DNA of 64,000 nucleotides, from the NCBI RefSeq assembly GCF_040954645.1, contig NC_092804.1, positions 143,849,108-143,913,107 on the forward strand, written 5' to 3'. The notes under the pieces are model-generated. The model did no database searches, was not told the origin of the DNA, and saw nothing but the letters and a program-made list of their open reading frames with translations. The stretch is from Diabrotica undecimpunctata (lineage: Eukaryota; Arthropoda; Insecta; Coleoptera; Chrysomelidae). This document shows positions 48,801 through 52,493 of this stretch, one piece after another (the stretch's first letter is position 1; each line of letters begins with the position of its first letter). Made by a program: the position numbers and the translations under genes.

Positions 48801-49940
48801 CTTTTCTTGTCATAAATGATATTGAAAGTGTATACATAACACTTTATTTCTACTTTATGCTGATGATATAAAGATATATTAACAAACATATAACAAAACT
48901 AATAGCTTTTATTGCAACATTATCTATATTTATAGCTTCTGTATGTGGCACACTTTAAAGTTCTTGACATTAACTTAAGTATGGTATGCTAACTTTTTGA
49001 AGTAGTTTTAACCCTCTAGACTCAATATATTAACATTCAACAGTATACCATCACAATGAGTTGAATAAGCCCAGAACATGTAACTGATGTGGTTAACAAA
49101 CATACAAGAACCTATCAAAATATGGATCCATATGATAATGATGGTCAGAAATTATATAAGTTAAACGTTTAAATATGTTTAAAGAATAAACAGACTGCAG
49201 CAATAAGAGAACAATATAATATTTGGGGTCATATGAGAAATTAATACTGCACCTAATTGGGTGGGTATTGATAGAGCAAGTTAATATGTAATATATAAAC
49301 AAAAGTTAATAATTAAAGGCAAAACTGAATGTAATCATGGTCTAGGCAGAAGAAAGCTTGATGGTTAAAGACTTTCACTATTCTGAGCAGCAGTAAATAA
49401 AGTGTAGATTATGCCAATAATAATTGTCAACATTAAAAAAAATTATATAGCATAGGAATTTGCCACTTAGTCCCAACAAAAACAATATATGGTTGCTAAA
49501 AAGATGACAAAATATTGTCTATACATTTACTTTATAGTTAAAAACAGTTTTAGTGTAGATATATTAGTCTTTTATTAATTTTTAAAATATTGCTTTAAAA
49601 AAACAATATTAAACATTAACTGTACACTATTTTTCATTGTACATCATTAATTTAGTTCACTATTAAATAGATTAGCAGTAATTCACTGGCTTCAGATATT
49701 GAACAGTTAATTCAATTTAAACTTTCATTGTCTATTGTGTGTATTCAAATATAATGAGGTTTCTTACTTTCACATGATTAAATCAATAAATTCACTTACT
49801 CTGCAAAACCATATTCCTAAACAGTCGTCTGTAATAATAGCAAATAATATTCTGTCCCTGTTAGAAGTTATATGTTTAATTGTAGAGTCACCCAATTCGG
49901 GTGTTTTGATCACTTTTGGCCAACCAATTGGAAAATACAT
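601..49940 (-). CDS. Ric1: Ric1 (Rich), Rab6 exchange-factor subunit, 17 exons, C-terminus outside the window
   Basis: Coding exons on the minus strand, in gene order: 49800-49940, 35711-35818, 23910-24062, 23221-23728, 21168-21484, 20641-20893, 19342-19659, 17800-18077, 16025-16172, 13710-13819, 13457-13588, 11010-11249, 7781-7895, 4870-5149, 3863-4131, 1558-2050, 601-789. All junctions are GT..AG and every phase matches its neighbour, giving 4052 nt (about 1350 residues). The N-terminal two thirds form WD40-type propellers ([19 protein letters not shown]). The alpha-helical RIC1 domain follows (residues about 742-990, with [19 protein letters not shown] and [11 protein letters not shown]). 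In yeast and human, RIC1 with RGP1 activates Ypt6/Rab6 on Golgi membranes for retrograde transport; Drosophila Rich acts in synapse specificity. The reading frame ends in phase 2 at 601, so at least one more exon lies to the left. A possible initiator TCAGTT sits at 50109-50114, about 170 bp upstream of the ATG. Identity is assigned from remembered family sequence. Confidence 0.93.
903..1100 (-). pseudogene. LINE 3'-end coding fragment
   Basis: The minus strand reads [20 protein letters not shown] and, after a one-base frame break, [19 protein letters not shown] followed by a stop. This is the usual C-terminal tail of insect non-LTR retrotransposon reverse transcriptase proteins. It is a short, broken, 5'-truncated copy in a Ric1 intron. 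Confidence 0.75.
1558..2050 (-). CDS. Ric1: Ric1 exon 16 (Ser-rich region)
   Basis: 493 nt, [20 protein letters not shown] to [10 protein letters not shown], phase 2 at the donor GTGAGT. Acidic and serine-rich, probably disordered. The open frame continues upstream into the intron, but CCAG at 2051-2054 gives the matching acceptor. Confidence 0.86.
2819..2853. repeat. Perfect 15-bp inverted repeat (hairpin)
   Basis: Arms 2819-2833 and 2839-2853 are perfect reverse complements around the 5-nt loop GAGAC. It sits in a Ric1 intron, not near a splice site. It could be a remnant of a foldback element. Confidence 0.8.
3151..3179 (+). repeat. Hammerhead-core-like motif
   Basis: CTGATGA (3151-3157), then GGAC, a 9-nt loop, GTCC, and GAAA (3176-3179). 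This matches the CUGANGA, stem II and GAAA order of a hammerhead ribozyme core. No clear stem III or cleavage strand was found, so it is a resemblance only. Similar motifs recur at 11444-11472, 31091-31116, 40881-40910 and 54043-54066. Confidence 0.35.
3285..3324. repeat. (TA)n microsatellite
   Basis: Uninterrupted TA dinucleotides for about 40 bp, continuing imperfectly to about 3334. Confidence 0.95.
3863..4131 (-). CDS. Ric1: Ric1 exon 15
   Basis: 269 nt, [20 protein letters not shown] then [19 protein letters not shown], phase 1 at the donor GTAAGT. A conserved C-terminal helical segment. Confidence 0.9.
4870..5149 (-). CDS. Ric1: Ric1 exon 14 (low-complexity linker)
   Basis: 280 nt rich in Ser/Thr/Pro ([20 protein letters not shown]), phase 2 at the donor GTAAGT. 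A probably disordered linker after the RIC1 core. It is supported by splice sites and phase rather than strong conservation. Confidence 0.85.
5150..5974. other. Intron stretch without recognised feature
   Basis: AT-rich Ric1 intron sequence between exon 14 and the degraded LINE. Nothing was recognised on either strand. Confidence 0.5.
5975..7430 (-). pseudogene. Degraded LINE, reverse transcriptase to C-terminus
   Basis: Minus-strand remains of a non-LTR retrotransposon. Pieces resembling [14 protein letters not shown] and the IPEEW/GITLL region of the RT N-terminus lie at about 6850-7430. At 5982-6185 is an intact C-terminal tail ([20 protein letters not shown], then a [20 protein letters not shown] end). 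Many stops and frame breaks separate them, so it is a dead copy in the intron between exons 14 and 13. The clade was not determined. Confidence 0.7.
7781..7895 (-). CDS. Ric1: Ric1 exon 13
   Basis: 115 nt, [20 protein letters not shown] to [10 protein letters not shown], phase 1 at the donor GTAAGT. End of the conserved RIC1 helical core. Confidence 0.93.
7896..8734. other. Intron stretch without recognised feature
   Basis: Nothing recognised. A minus open frame at 8367-8711 has no family resemblance. Confidence 0.5.
8735..10110 (+). pseudogene. LINE family A, copy 1 (RT domain to C-terminus)
   Basis: The plus strand encodes RT motifs in order: [68 protein letters not shown], then after a frame break [18 protein letters not shown] (mutated A/SHADD box), the [11 protein letters not shown] block and [15 protein letters not shown], ending in a HISRM-type tail. 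The 5' part (endonuclease) is missing, as in typical 5'-truncated LINE copies. Frameshifts and stops make it inactive. Related copies are at 31290-32240 (minus) and 52690-53400 (plus). It lies antisense to Ric1. Confidence 0.85.
10111..11009. other. AT-rich intron stretch without recognised feature
   Basis: Very AT-rich, no coding similarity. Includes the 3' flank of LINE copy 1. Confidence 0.5.
11010..11249 (-). CDS. Ric1: Ric1 exon 12
   Basis: 80 codons, VLEEEA to SYLIILQ, with [20 protein letters not shown] in the middle, a hallmark of RIC1 proteins. Donor GTAAGT, phase 0. Confidence 0.93.
11444..11640 (+). repeat. Dispersed repeat with two hairpin-GAAA motifs
   Basis: Contains TTGATGA ... 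GATCCGAAAA (11444-11472) and the hairpin GATTTCCgaagtGGAAATC followed by GAAACGTCAAA (about 11556-11585). The second motif is repeated at 40887-40915 and, inverted, at 38548-38585, together with flanking sequence such as the ATTGTGGCT block. I read this as the 3' part of a dispersed, probably Penelope-like, element family. Confidence 0.5.
11998..13228 (-). mobile_element. Mariner-like transposon with TIRs and TA duplication
   Basis: Bounded by TA at 11996-11997 and 13229-13230. The ends are inverted repeats: left CGAGGTGTGTTCAAAAAATA, right (reversed) CAGGGTGTGTTAAAAAAATA. The minus strand carries a broken mariner transposase: an HTH segment ([20 protein letters not shown]), then [13 protein letters not shown] with the first catalytic Asp, a HHDNAPAHT box with the second, and [13 protein letters not shown] with the third. 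Several stops and frame breaks, for example right after NAPAHT, make it inactive. It is about 1.23 kb, close to full mariner length, and sits in the intron between Ric1 exons 12 and 11. Confidence 0.9.
13457..13588 (-). CDS. Ric1: Ric1 exon 11
   Basis: 44 codons, [20 protein letters not shown] to LELLLHE, phase 0. The helical block [20 protein letters not shown] is typical of the RIC1 domain. The mariner relic at 11998-13228 sits in the following intron. Confidence 0.92.
13710..13819 (-). CDS. Ric1: Ric1 exon 10 (start of RIC1 domain)
   Basis: 110 nt encoding [19 protein letters not shown] to CVLQRT, phase 0 at the donor GTAAGT. Beginning of the helical RIC1 domain. Confidence 0.92.
13820..14369. 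other. Intron stretch without recognised feature
   Basis: AT-rich. The plus open frame at 14027-14251 has no recognisable similarity. Confidence 0.5.
14370..15280 (-). pseudogene. Second mariner-like transposase relic
   Basis: The minus strand keeps pieces typical of an insect mariner lineage: [10 protein letters not shown] (with LKCILF before a lost SDE box), a [13 protein letters not shown] block, [20 protein letters not shown] (third catalytic region), and a [15 protein letters not shown] C-terminus. Reading frames are heavily broken. TIRs were not identified, so the ends are approximate. It is a different family from the copy at 11998-13228. Confidence 0.7.
15281..16024. other. Intron stretch, unrecognised
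   Basis: Two short minus open frames (15290-15550, 15716-15931) show no family resemblance. An AT-only stretch lies at about 15960-16015. Nothing firmly annotated. Confidence 0.45.
16025..16172 (-). CDS. Ric1: Ric1 exon 9
   Basis: 148 nt. [20 protein letters not shown] then [13 protein letters not shown], phase 1 at the donor GTGAGT. This is the run leading into the RIC1 domain. Confidence 0.92.
16173..17159. other. Intron stretch, possible LINE-associated debris
   Basis: A plus open frame at 16484-16723 (79 codons) is not recognised. It may belong with the LINE fragment that follows, but nothing ties them firmly. Confidence 0.35.
17160..17660 (+). pseudogene. LINE fragment with RNase H remnant and C-terminal domain
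   Basis: The plus strand reads [20 protein letters not shown], resembling the RNase H domain of I/R1/Jockey-type LINEs. It ends with [20 protein letters not shown] and a cysteine-containing segment (FKCNKQ...HSLKCH) matching their C-terminal region. Frames are interrupted between the two. Confidence 0.6.
17800..18077 (-). CDS. Ric1: Ric1 exon 8
   Basis: 278 nt beginning [20 protein letters not shown] and ending [10 protein letters not shown], donor GTATTT, phase 0. It contains [14 protein letters not shown], the conserved RIC1 propeller-to-helix segment. Confidence 0.91.
18430..18910. repeat. Two tandem copies of an about 230-bp repeat, Helitron-like
   Basis: The block with CATACTCCTCCGAAAC, a run to TCTATTTTTCATACCC and AAGGG(A/G)TAAG(A/G)GTGGTTCA occurs twice in direct order (about 18440-18680 and 18685-18910). 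The wording of the block resembles sequence common in insect Helitrons. That assignment is from memory; no Helitron ends (5' TC, 3' CTRR hairpin) were identified. Confidence 0.5.
18911..19341. other. AT-rich intron stretch, nothing recognised
   Basis: No coding similarity and no clear repeat structure. Confidence 0.5.
19342..19659 (-). CDS. Ric1: Ric1 exon 7
   Basis: 318 nt. Starts [20 protein letters not shown], then [15 protein letters not shown] and [10 protein letters not shown], completing the second propeller. Donor GTAAGC, phase 1. Confidence 0.92.
19660..20640. other. Intron stretch, nothing recognised
   Basis: AT-rich intron between Ric1 exons 7 and 6. No coding similarity. Confidence 0.5.
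20641..20893 (-). CDS. Ric1: Ric1 exon 6
   Basis: 253 nt from [16 protein letters not shown] to SIAIAG, phase 1 at the donor GTAATG. Reading on past the donor gives a spurious open tail; the next exon restores the conserved GRTGLAHYS, which fixes this donor. Confidence 0.9.
21168..21484 (-). CDS. Ric1: Ric1 exon 5
   Basis: 317 nt. Contains [20 protein letters not shown] and [21 protein letters not shown], the most conserved WD block of RIC1, and ends INPCM at the donor GTAAGT, phase 0. Confidence 0.93.
21485..23220. other. Intron stretch with low-complexity tract
   Basis: A less AT-rich block at about 21770-22560 looks like degraded element sequence but I could not name it. At about 22880-23015 is a low-complexity tract of AAATAAAAT-type words. 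No gene found. Confidence 0.45.
23221..23728 (-). CDS. Ric1: Ric1 exon 4 (WD40 propeller)
   Basis: 508 nt starting [11 protein letters not shown] and ending in DYPGDP plus one base, so phase 1 at the donor GTAAGT. It carries propeller blades with [22 protein letters not shown], a strongly conserved RIC1 segment. Confidence 0.93.
23910..24062 (-). CDS. Ric1: Ric1 exon 3 (residues 84-134)
   Basis: 51 codons from [12 protein letters not shown] to PPLKLIL, phase 0 at both ends, acceptor TTTTAG and donor [14 protein letters not shown] is the characteristic end of the first RIC1 WD repeat. Confidence 0.92.
24308..24360. repeat. (TA)n microsatellite
   Basis: TA array immediately left of the unit GGTAAAAGATATCGGCATAG. 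A second TA array bounds the inverted copy of that unit at 24804. Confidence 0.9.
24362..24803. mobile_element. Foldback-type element bounded by inverted 52-bp units and TA arrays
   Basis: A 52-bp unit starting GTAAAAGATATCGGCATAGC occurs near 24363 (one visible C/T difference), at 24692-24743, and in inverted orientation at 24752-24803. The last two form a perfect palindrome with an 8-nt loop (24744-24751). The outer two copies are inverted relative to each other and each is flanked outward by a TA array, so the segment has the shape of a foldback or MITE insertion. The inside includes a plus frame ([20 protein letters not shown]) of unknown origin. Directly followed by the LTR element. Confidence 0.65.
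24807..24871. repeat. (TA)n microsatellite, target of the LTR element
   Basis: About 65 bp of TA repeats ending at the 5' LTR. The 3' LTR is followed by more TA (30597-30611), so the retrotransposon landed inside a TA array. Confidence 0.95.
24872..26281 (+). repeat. 5' LTR
   Basis: Begins TGTTATGATATG and ends CACAATAAC before TGGCTTCCAAAACG, which would be the primer-binding site (TGG pairs with a tRNA CCA end; the tRNA was not identified). Inside, at about 25545-25650, an about 60-bp block (CCAAGAGTCA ... GGCCAACGAGAGATTCAG) is directly repeated. Confidence 0.92.
26643..28199 (+). CDS. Gag polyprotein with start of protease (LTR element)
   Basis: 518 codons. Residues about 1-200 are charged coiled-coil with direct repeats ([28 protein letters not shown]). 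Residues about 205-365 resemble the retrotransposon gag/capsid fold ([20 protein letters not shown] then FLNYFWG). The tail is Arg/Asn/Gln-rich and shows no CCHC zinc knuckle. Near the end is the protease active-site motif [11 protein letters not shown]. The frame stops at 28199, while the rest of the protease continues in the +1 frame from about 28180. Because the break falls inside the protease it is more likely a disabling indel than a programmed shift. A virus-like particle component by family knowledge. Confidence 0.88.
   Translation: MSVTRRQSKMQERKEDNREDETILKEVSDNEGNVTIVEERKELSGIDKILQLMQLQSQKMEETKQTIEKNQNETSQKMDETKQTMEENQRETRQAIELNNRNIEQRLENYEQEIKGCVEGIKKELIQQIEEITLKNAKQETEIKDIQDTMKEIRNFQKKEIEQLEEKFEMALQEDKKEIEKQIEDIRKQREMGDRREVLIQSPGDIKIQFGGDIRKTHPVPFVKNLKTKLQHIRYFDDCKETIRNHLKEGAALWYESKEDEFENWTDFENKFLNYFWGKNKQREINQELQNGKYHEKMGISEERYALQIYNNSKYLEYKYSTEQLVEMISRHFEETLEDHVILRNYQDIDSLCQFLQLKEAKRKEMRNRRQHDQYNGPERRYSSNYDQRNRHPRSTNEYRPRNYNNYNRQQNYDNRNDTQQRTYYENHNRNRDAQNPPNRNTNEQRDDRNNQSFQQQNRREMNHVAIGNDRQISNSNLIFLDAFIKHKAIKIVIDSGSEISLINKKTSKRIKFGQICV
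28180..29091 (+). CDS. Protease C-half and truncated pol segment (LTR element)
   Basis: Frame without a good ATG at its start, reading [20 protein letters not shown] and [17 protein letters not shown], the second half of a gypsy-type protease. A long Lys/Glu-rich linker follows ([16 protein letters not shown]), then [20 protein letters not shown] and IPYKDR, which in gypsy pol directly precede the RT domain. After that the frame reads about 20 unrelated residues and stops at 29091. The break point suggests an internal deletion from the RT start to near the 3' end. The polypurine-like GGCGGGGAT precedes the 3' LTR. Confidence 0.82.
   Translation: MDRFVYKIPRVDLVGANNKNLTTVNEGLGVQIRVGNKFHIMKCVVIEDLNHDMIAGIDELRKKDITINFSENKLEIRAEPDNTGEEKQTDRKTNSGRINAQEKRKEIDMTVEDKPKVQEQDLTEKKKRRKKKKKSSKRKQENKMETREKQEIEGTEELLATDDKTEWKQEEKEGIIREMKGIETWCSEYQRELEDKKKTEEKMALMDENPEFCEEVLWTVNTCEQKVDERKINCKKNMEKEIEKILGNHGDFVNKVNQVVKNYELSFKGKYLEKFKTKIYPIPYKDRQYTGYFNIHDICQYHK
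29187..30596 (+). repeat. 3' LTR
   Basis: Copy of the 5' LTR at a constant offset of 4315 bp. The only difference I noticed by eye is at 30424. Ends in AATAAC followed by ATATATAT flank. Confidence 0.92.
30612..31289. other. Intron stretch with a hammerhead-core-like motif
   Basis: At 31091-31116, TTGAAGA-TGGA-loop-TCC-GAAAA repeats the CTGANGA, hairpin, GAAA pattern seen elsewhere. Probably the 3' part of a Penelope-like or related repeat; no coding part was found. Confidence 0.4.
31290..32240 (-). pseudogene. LINE family A, copy 2 (RT to C-terminus)
   Basis: The minus strand encodes a palm-domain remnant at about 31840-32200, then [20 protein letters not shown], the block [20 protein letters not shown], and a C-terminal tail with [20 protein letters not shown] and a [11 protein letters not shown] end. 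It is close in wording to the copies at 8735-10110 and 52690-53400. Interrupted by stops and an internal gap, so inactive. Confidence 0.82.
32430..34240 (+). pseudogene. Degraded Jockey-like LINE
   Basis: The plus strand carries the pre-RT segment [20 protein letters not shown] with [11 protein letters not shown], then broken RT pieces: [20 protein letters not shown], an [16 protein letters not shown] block, [14 protein letters not shown] remains, [12 protein letters not shown] remains, and [13 protein letters not shown]. The C-terminal part matches [12 protein letters not shown] and ends near 34240. The order matches the Jockey group of non-LTR elements. Many frame breaks. Confidence 0.78.
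34457..35677. mobile_element. TIR element with a tandem-repeat core
   Basis: Imperfect inverted repeats of about 77 bp bound the element: left 34457-34534, right 35601-35677. Both begin GAGCGT(G/A)GGC(G/T)CAAAATTTCG and include CCAATGCTTTTTAAAT and AATCCTGAGAAAACTA. No transposase. Most of the interior is a tandem array of about 50-bp units. No clear target duplication was seen. It lies in Ric1 intron 2, just upstream (in + coordinates) of exon 2. Confidence 0.82.
34560..35435. repeat. Minisatellite of about 16 units of about 50 bp
   Basis: Each unit carries GACCAATGGTGGCATAGGAA-like sequence followed by CG(T/C)CCC..CTCGTGACGTAAGA and a connector ending ATATC. Units diverge by some substitutions. 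Connector variants (TCCTCGACC, CGTCGACC) recur about every 200 bp, hinting at a four-unit higher-order period. The array is GC-richer than its surroundings. All three minus-strand frames stay open across much of it, a repeat artefact. Confidence 0.85.
35711..35818 (-). CDS. Ric1: Ric1 exon 2 (residues 48-83)
   Basis: Exactly 36 codons, [11 protein letters not shown] to SSMIVIA, with acceptor TTGCAG and donor GTAAGTGATC. It completes the first propeller blade ([12 protein letters not shown]). It is isolated between introns of about 14 kb and 11.6 kb, both full of mobile elements. Confidence 0.92.
35819..36660. other. Intron stretch, nothing recognised
   Basis: Ric1 intron 1 sequence next to exon 2. 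A plus frame at 35978-36178 has basic residues ([12 protein letters not shown]) reminiscent of LINE tails, but too little to call. Confidence 0.4.
36661..38460 (-). pseudogene. LINE family B, best-preserved non-LTR element
   Basis: The minus strand encodes, from 38460 down: a basic linker ([20 protein letters not shown]), a pre-RT segment with [20 protein letters not shown] and [20 protein letters not shown], then, after frame breaks near 37640-37780, a 326-codon open frame with [30 protein letters not shown] (catalytic ADD), [22 protein letters not shown] and a [16 protein letters not shown] tail. The endonuclease part is absent and the palm motif A region is broken, so it is inactive. A related C-terminal fragment lies at 59080-59540. 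Confidence 0.85.
38461..39279. other. Intron stretch with inverted copy of the hairpin-GAAA repeat
   Basis: 38470-38590 is an inverted match to part of the repeat at 11480-11640 (TTCTTATGACATCTTAATGC, then GTTTCGATTTCCAC). The rest is AT-rich with nothing recognised. Confidence 0.45.
39280..40200 (-). pseudogene. DDE_3/IS630-type transposase relic
   Basis: The minus strand starts near 40198 ([19 protein letters not shown]), continues with broken N-terminal pieces, and keeps the core [20 protein letters not shown] followed by [18 protein letters not shown]. In relatives this reads Y(L/)DETW(V/I)NAGH, so the catalytic Asp is present but the Glu of DET is Ala here. A C-terminal piece ends in [14 protein letters not shown] at 39282. 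Stops and frame breaks indicate a dead copy. TIRs not found. Confidence 0.68.
40201..41589. other. Intron stretch with one copy of the hairpin-GAAA repeat
   Basis: At 40881-40915: TTGAGAAC-GATTTCC-GGAGT-GGAAATC-GAAACGTCAAA, closely matching the repeat at 11556. The short direct repeat TTTCTATTTGACAAGTATGT lies at about 41075-41120. No gene. Confidence 0.45.
41590..42480 (-). pseudogene. Tc1-like transposase relic
   Basis: The minus strand encodes an HTH region ([20 protein letters not shown], then [20 protein letters not shown]), [14 protein letters not shown], an [15 protein letters not shown] segment, and an open C-terminal frame at 41625-41894 with [20 protein letters not shown] (second catalytic Asp) and [20 protein letters not shown] (third catalytic region). 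The segment with the first Asp is frame-broken. TIRs were not identified, so the ends are approximate. Confidence 0.8.
42830..43130 (-). pseudogene. LINE RT N-terminal fragment
   Basis: The minus strand reads [47 protein letters not shown] and, with stops, a region matching the YRPI..ILP..SKIFE block. This is the fingers region of a CR1/L2-type RT. Confidence 0.55.
43131..43547. other. AT-rich intron stretch, nothing recognised
   Basis: No coding similarity or repeat structure identified. Confidence 0.5.
43548..44216 (-). repeat. Three direct tandem copies of an about 230-bp unit with an RT remnant
   Basis: Copies anchored at 43577, 43805 and 44042 (periods 228 and 237 bp) share TTGTTTATTTT, C(A/T)GAGGC(C/T)TT and GTTCATTAATAA(C/T) blocks. 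Read on the minus strand the units contain FIDLKKA, the motif A context of a LINE RT, so a fragment of LINE coding sequence has been tandemly amplified. Confidence 0.75.
44217..44619. repeat. Low-complexity TTTAATTxTATTTAATT tract
   Basis: From about 44240 to 44385 the sequence repeats ATTTAATTCTATTTAATTTT-like words, then becomes ordinary AT-rich sequence. Confidence 0.7.
44620..45120 (+). pseudogene. LINE C-terminal fragment (CR1/L2-type end)
   Basis: The plus strand at about 44755-44910 reads [40 protein letters not shown] and INIFDSKIS, matching the usual end of CR1/L2/R-type LINE proteins. An A-rich AATAAAATAAAATTT end near 45105 fits a LINE 3' terminus. Confidence 0.6.
45516..47529. 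mobile_element. Foldback (long-TIR) element interrupted by a pogo-like insertion
   Basis: 45516-45790 is an imperfect inverted repeat of 47529-47309 plus 46037-45995. Matching blocks include AAGATCCCA(T/C)TGCAA(G/A)ATCAC, GTTAATCAAACT(A/C)ACATTTTT, GATAATAGGTTG(A/C)CA, TTATTTTTTAAATAAAATA and TATGCATGTTTTTT. The right arm is split exactly by the element at 46038-47308. Without that insert the foldback element is about 0.74 kb and carries no recognised gene. Confidence 0.75.
46038..47308 (+). mobile_element. Pogo/Tigger-like DNA transposon
   Basis: TIRs CAGTAAAACCTCCCTTAACC (left) and, reversed, CAGTAAAACCTCCATTAACC (right), with TA at 46036-46037 and 47309-47310. The plus strand keeps a broken transposase: [29 protein letters not shown] (DDE region, second Asp), a [18 protein letters not shown] stretch corresponding to LIQP.DQGVI, and acidic C-terminal pieces to about 46915. 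The CENP-B-like N-terminal DNA-binding part is mostly missing. Stops and internal deletion mean it cannot act alone. Confidence 0.85.
47630..47930 (+). pseudogene. LINE RT fragment
   Basis: The plus strand reads [20 protein letters not shown] then LLAILLN and, with stops, a region ending [20 protein letters not shown]. This corresponds to VGLHQGSALSPLLF through the thumb of a LINE RT. Confidence 0.6.
47931..48439. other. Intron stretch, nothing firm
   Basis: Weak LINE-like basic stretches only. No feature called. Confidence 0.4.
48440..49440 (+). pseudogene. Degraded LINE RT with YADD box
   Basis: After [11 protein letters not shown] the plus strand reads [10 protein letters not shown] (catalytic YADD at 48856-48867). 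A C-terminal remnant near 49310-49440 reads [19 protein letters not shown] then AAVNKV, the tail of a family-B-like LINE. Possibly two fragments side by side. Frames are heavily broken. Confidence 0.5.
49800..49940 (-). CDS. Ric1: Ric1 exon 1 (start codon, residues 1-47)
   Basis: Begins [19 protein letters not shown], the conserved RIC1 N-terminus, and ends GIWFCR before the donor GTAAGT. Phase 0. The ATG was chosen because family members start with this MYFP motif. Intron 1 (35819-49799) is about 14 kb. Confidence 0.93.
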
Positions 49941-51513
49941 GTTATTTTTCCATTACACAAAGTTAATTGAAAACTACAATAACTGCATCACATATCAATA
50001 AAGATGTTTTTATAAGATCTTCAGTTCCTAATACATATTTATAATTTAAAATACCCCAGATAAATCCAAAGGCAAAAAGTCAAGACACTACAAAAATAAA
50101 ATAAACACAACTGACACTACTTCTTTACTTTTGTTGACATTTCCCTGACGTGCTGACACGAGTTAACAAGAAAATTATTGCCAACTTAAGATCTTAATTT
50201 TAGAATTAAAAATATTATTTAGATAGCTGCCATAGCTGCATGTACTCTGTTATCCTTTTTATATAATTTTAATTCTTATTAAATTTAACAATAGTTTTAT
50301 GTGATTTGTTATTGGAAATTGGAAGTTCAGAATAATTAGTTTGATTAAAGACTACAGTTGGTATAACTCGCTTCAAATAGTTTGATTTACAGGATTGGCT
50401 TAGCCCACTTAGTATCAAAGTAACATAAAAATTTGATAGATAAGGTAATTTGGTAGAATAATGACAAATAATGATTGGTAGGTACTCGTTTAACACATTG
50501 ATCTCAAACTAAAGTTCTGAAACTATTTTCACCTGTGTTTCTTGAAATATGTGTTTAAAAATACGAAATTTTGTCTGCCTAAGCCAAACTCACACCGAAT
50601 ATCTTGCCGAGAAAAACTTTATTTACTCAAAAAATGCAGTTGCGTCTCAAACTTGTTCAAACTACAAAATTGTTAACTCATCAAAAAAAAGTTTTCCCCA
50701 AATATAGTAAATTATCAACTTATTAAAAGTCATTTAAAATTCGGACTGAACATGACTCGCATTATAGTCTGTGATCTTGTCTAAAAGTATGTATGGATAC
50801 TTTCTTTTTTGTATCACAGAAAACATCGCATTGTAGTAACAACACAACAACAAATTAATTCCACTATAAATCAAATCCGTAAGAAAATACGCCATAGACA
50901 ATCAGAATTCCCACATAAACTTGAAATATCGTATTTTAAGCTAATAAAAAACCAGGTTTTTAACGTTTATTGTTTTAATTCCAGATCAGTTTTACAGTAA
51001 TAAGTAAAGTATGTAGAAAAAATCTATATTCTGAATCTAAGCTTATCAAATGACACCAACTATTTGCATAATAGGGCTAAGAATAAAAAATTGCTTATTC
51101 GCAATTCAGGGAGCTAGTAATACTTGACTACCTCAAAATTTTACACAAATCAAGAAAAAGTCAGGCAAAATCTACAATACATTATCCAAAAATAATAACA
51201 AAAAAACGAAGAAGGTGCCGAATTTGCCCCTCAAAATATAAAAAACCCAGATATTTTTTATTTGTGAAAACTGTAAAGTAAAAATTGGGCAAATGATTGA
51301 GCTATGTGTGAAACCTTGTTTTTAAGAATACCATGAAGGCAGCGAGTAGATACTTTATACTTTTTTACATAATCATATGTTCTTGAGTTGTTTGTGAACT
51401 TTCGTTTTTTTTTCTTTCTAGTGTTTTGTTCTTTACTTGTGTTTTTTTTAATTGTATTTTAATTTACGTAAATTTTAAAATTTCTTTTATGTCTCTTATA
51501 TGAGACCAATGGT
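49941..51513. other. Intergenic region upstream of Ric1
   Basis: Between the Ric1 start and the next minus-strand gene. Candidate Ric1 initiator TCAGTT (minus) at 50109-50114. Otherwise AT-rich with no repeat or gene recognised. Confidence 0.4.
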
Positions 51514-51697
51514 CTATAATATTTTCGGTTGTGCTATAACGTCTCCTATATGAGCCAGATTAAAGAATCCCTCAGGAACTAAATATTCATGTCCAGTTTT
51601 ATATAAATTACAAACAGGTAAAGGTTTTCTCAAATATTTGACATAACCTACACATGGTCTATAAGGACGAAACTTAAGTACCCTCTTGGTAGCGAAC
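51514..51697 (-). CDS. Candidate alternative terminal exon of the small secreted-peptide gene
   Basis: Acceptor TTTTTTTACAG (minus) is followed by an open frame of 61 codons to TAG in phase 2, the same phase as the exon 2 donor at 55166. Joined there it gives a 94-residue secreted product with RVLKFRPYRPCVGYVKYLRK and GHEYLVPEGFFNLAHIGD, containing two Cys. It lies about 0.8 kb downstream of the other terminal exon. It could instead be the last exon of a separate, undetected gene, or a chance frame; the strong pyrimidine tract and protein-like composition favour a real exon. Confidence 0.55.
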
Positions 51698-52365
51698 CTG
51701 TAAAAAAATTTGTTGTGTCATCGGGGTATTCGGTATGATATGTAGTAGGTATAACCTGGTATTAAACAAACATTATATCACAGCACAGCACATATATTAA
51801 AGCACATATTTTTTTATGATCGCTGTTAGCACTGATATTTTGTTAATGAGTATAGATATCAGATGCATATTTGCACCTATAACATTTAAGAGGTCGTTTA
51901 TTATGACTTTTAATTCTGTCATGTTGTTAGTTTGTCGTACTAACAACATAGCTATATTAGAGGTGGTTTGATTATTTATTTGTGATATATATGATTAGGT
52001 TCTTTGCGCGTATGTGATTGTGACGTATGTGAAGGTGGTCTTCTATACTCTACAACGCAGTAAGGTTTTAAAAAAATCTCTTGTATGTCGTTATCCTTGA
52101 TATCGCAAGCACTGTGTTATCTCTCTAGTAGTAGACGCTTCGGAAATAGCACCATATATTGTTTCCATTTTCTTTTAAATCTATAAAGTACATTGAGAGT
52201 TGTTTTTGGTATTTTAAACTTTGTTTTATGTCTTCGGTATTCGTTGAAGAATGAATATTTTTTAAATAATCCCCTACCTTTAACAATCTTAAAAGATATA
52301 TATTATTGTATATTGTAATTCGGAAATCCCAGAAAGGAAAACAATGAAAAATAAATAACTAATTT

Positions 52366-52371
52366 TTTATT
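52366..52371 (-). promoter_or_regulatory. Poly(A) signal AATAAA
   Basis: AATAAA on the minus strand, 123 bp downstream of the stop codon of the 72-residue peptide gene. Position fits a short 3' UTR. Confidence 0.55.
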
Positions 52372-52493
52372 TATACTAATTAAGAAATGTTTAAATAAAT
52401 AATCATTTAATTATAACTTAATTCTACTGTAAATTTTCTTTTGTAATATTAGAACTATTTAAACAATAACACAACACTAAATCAACTAATCAA

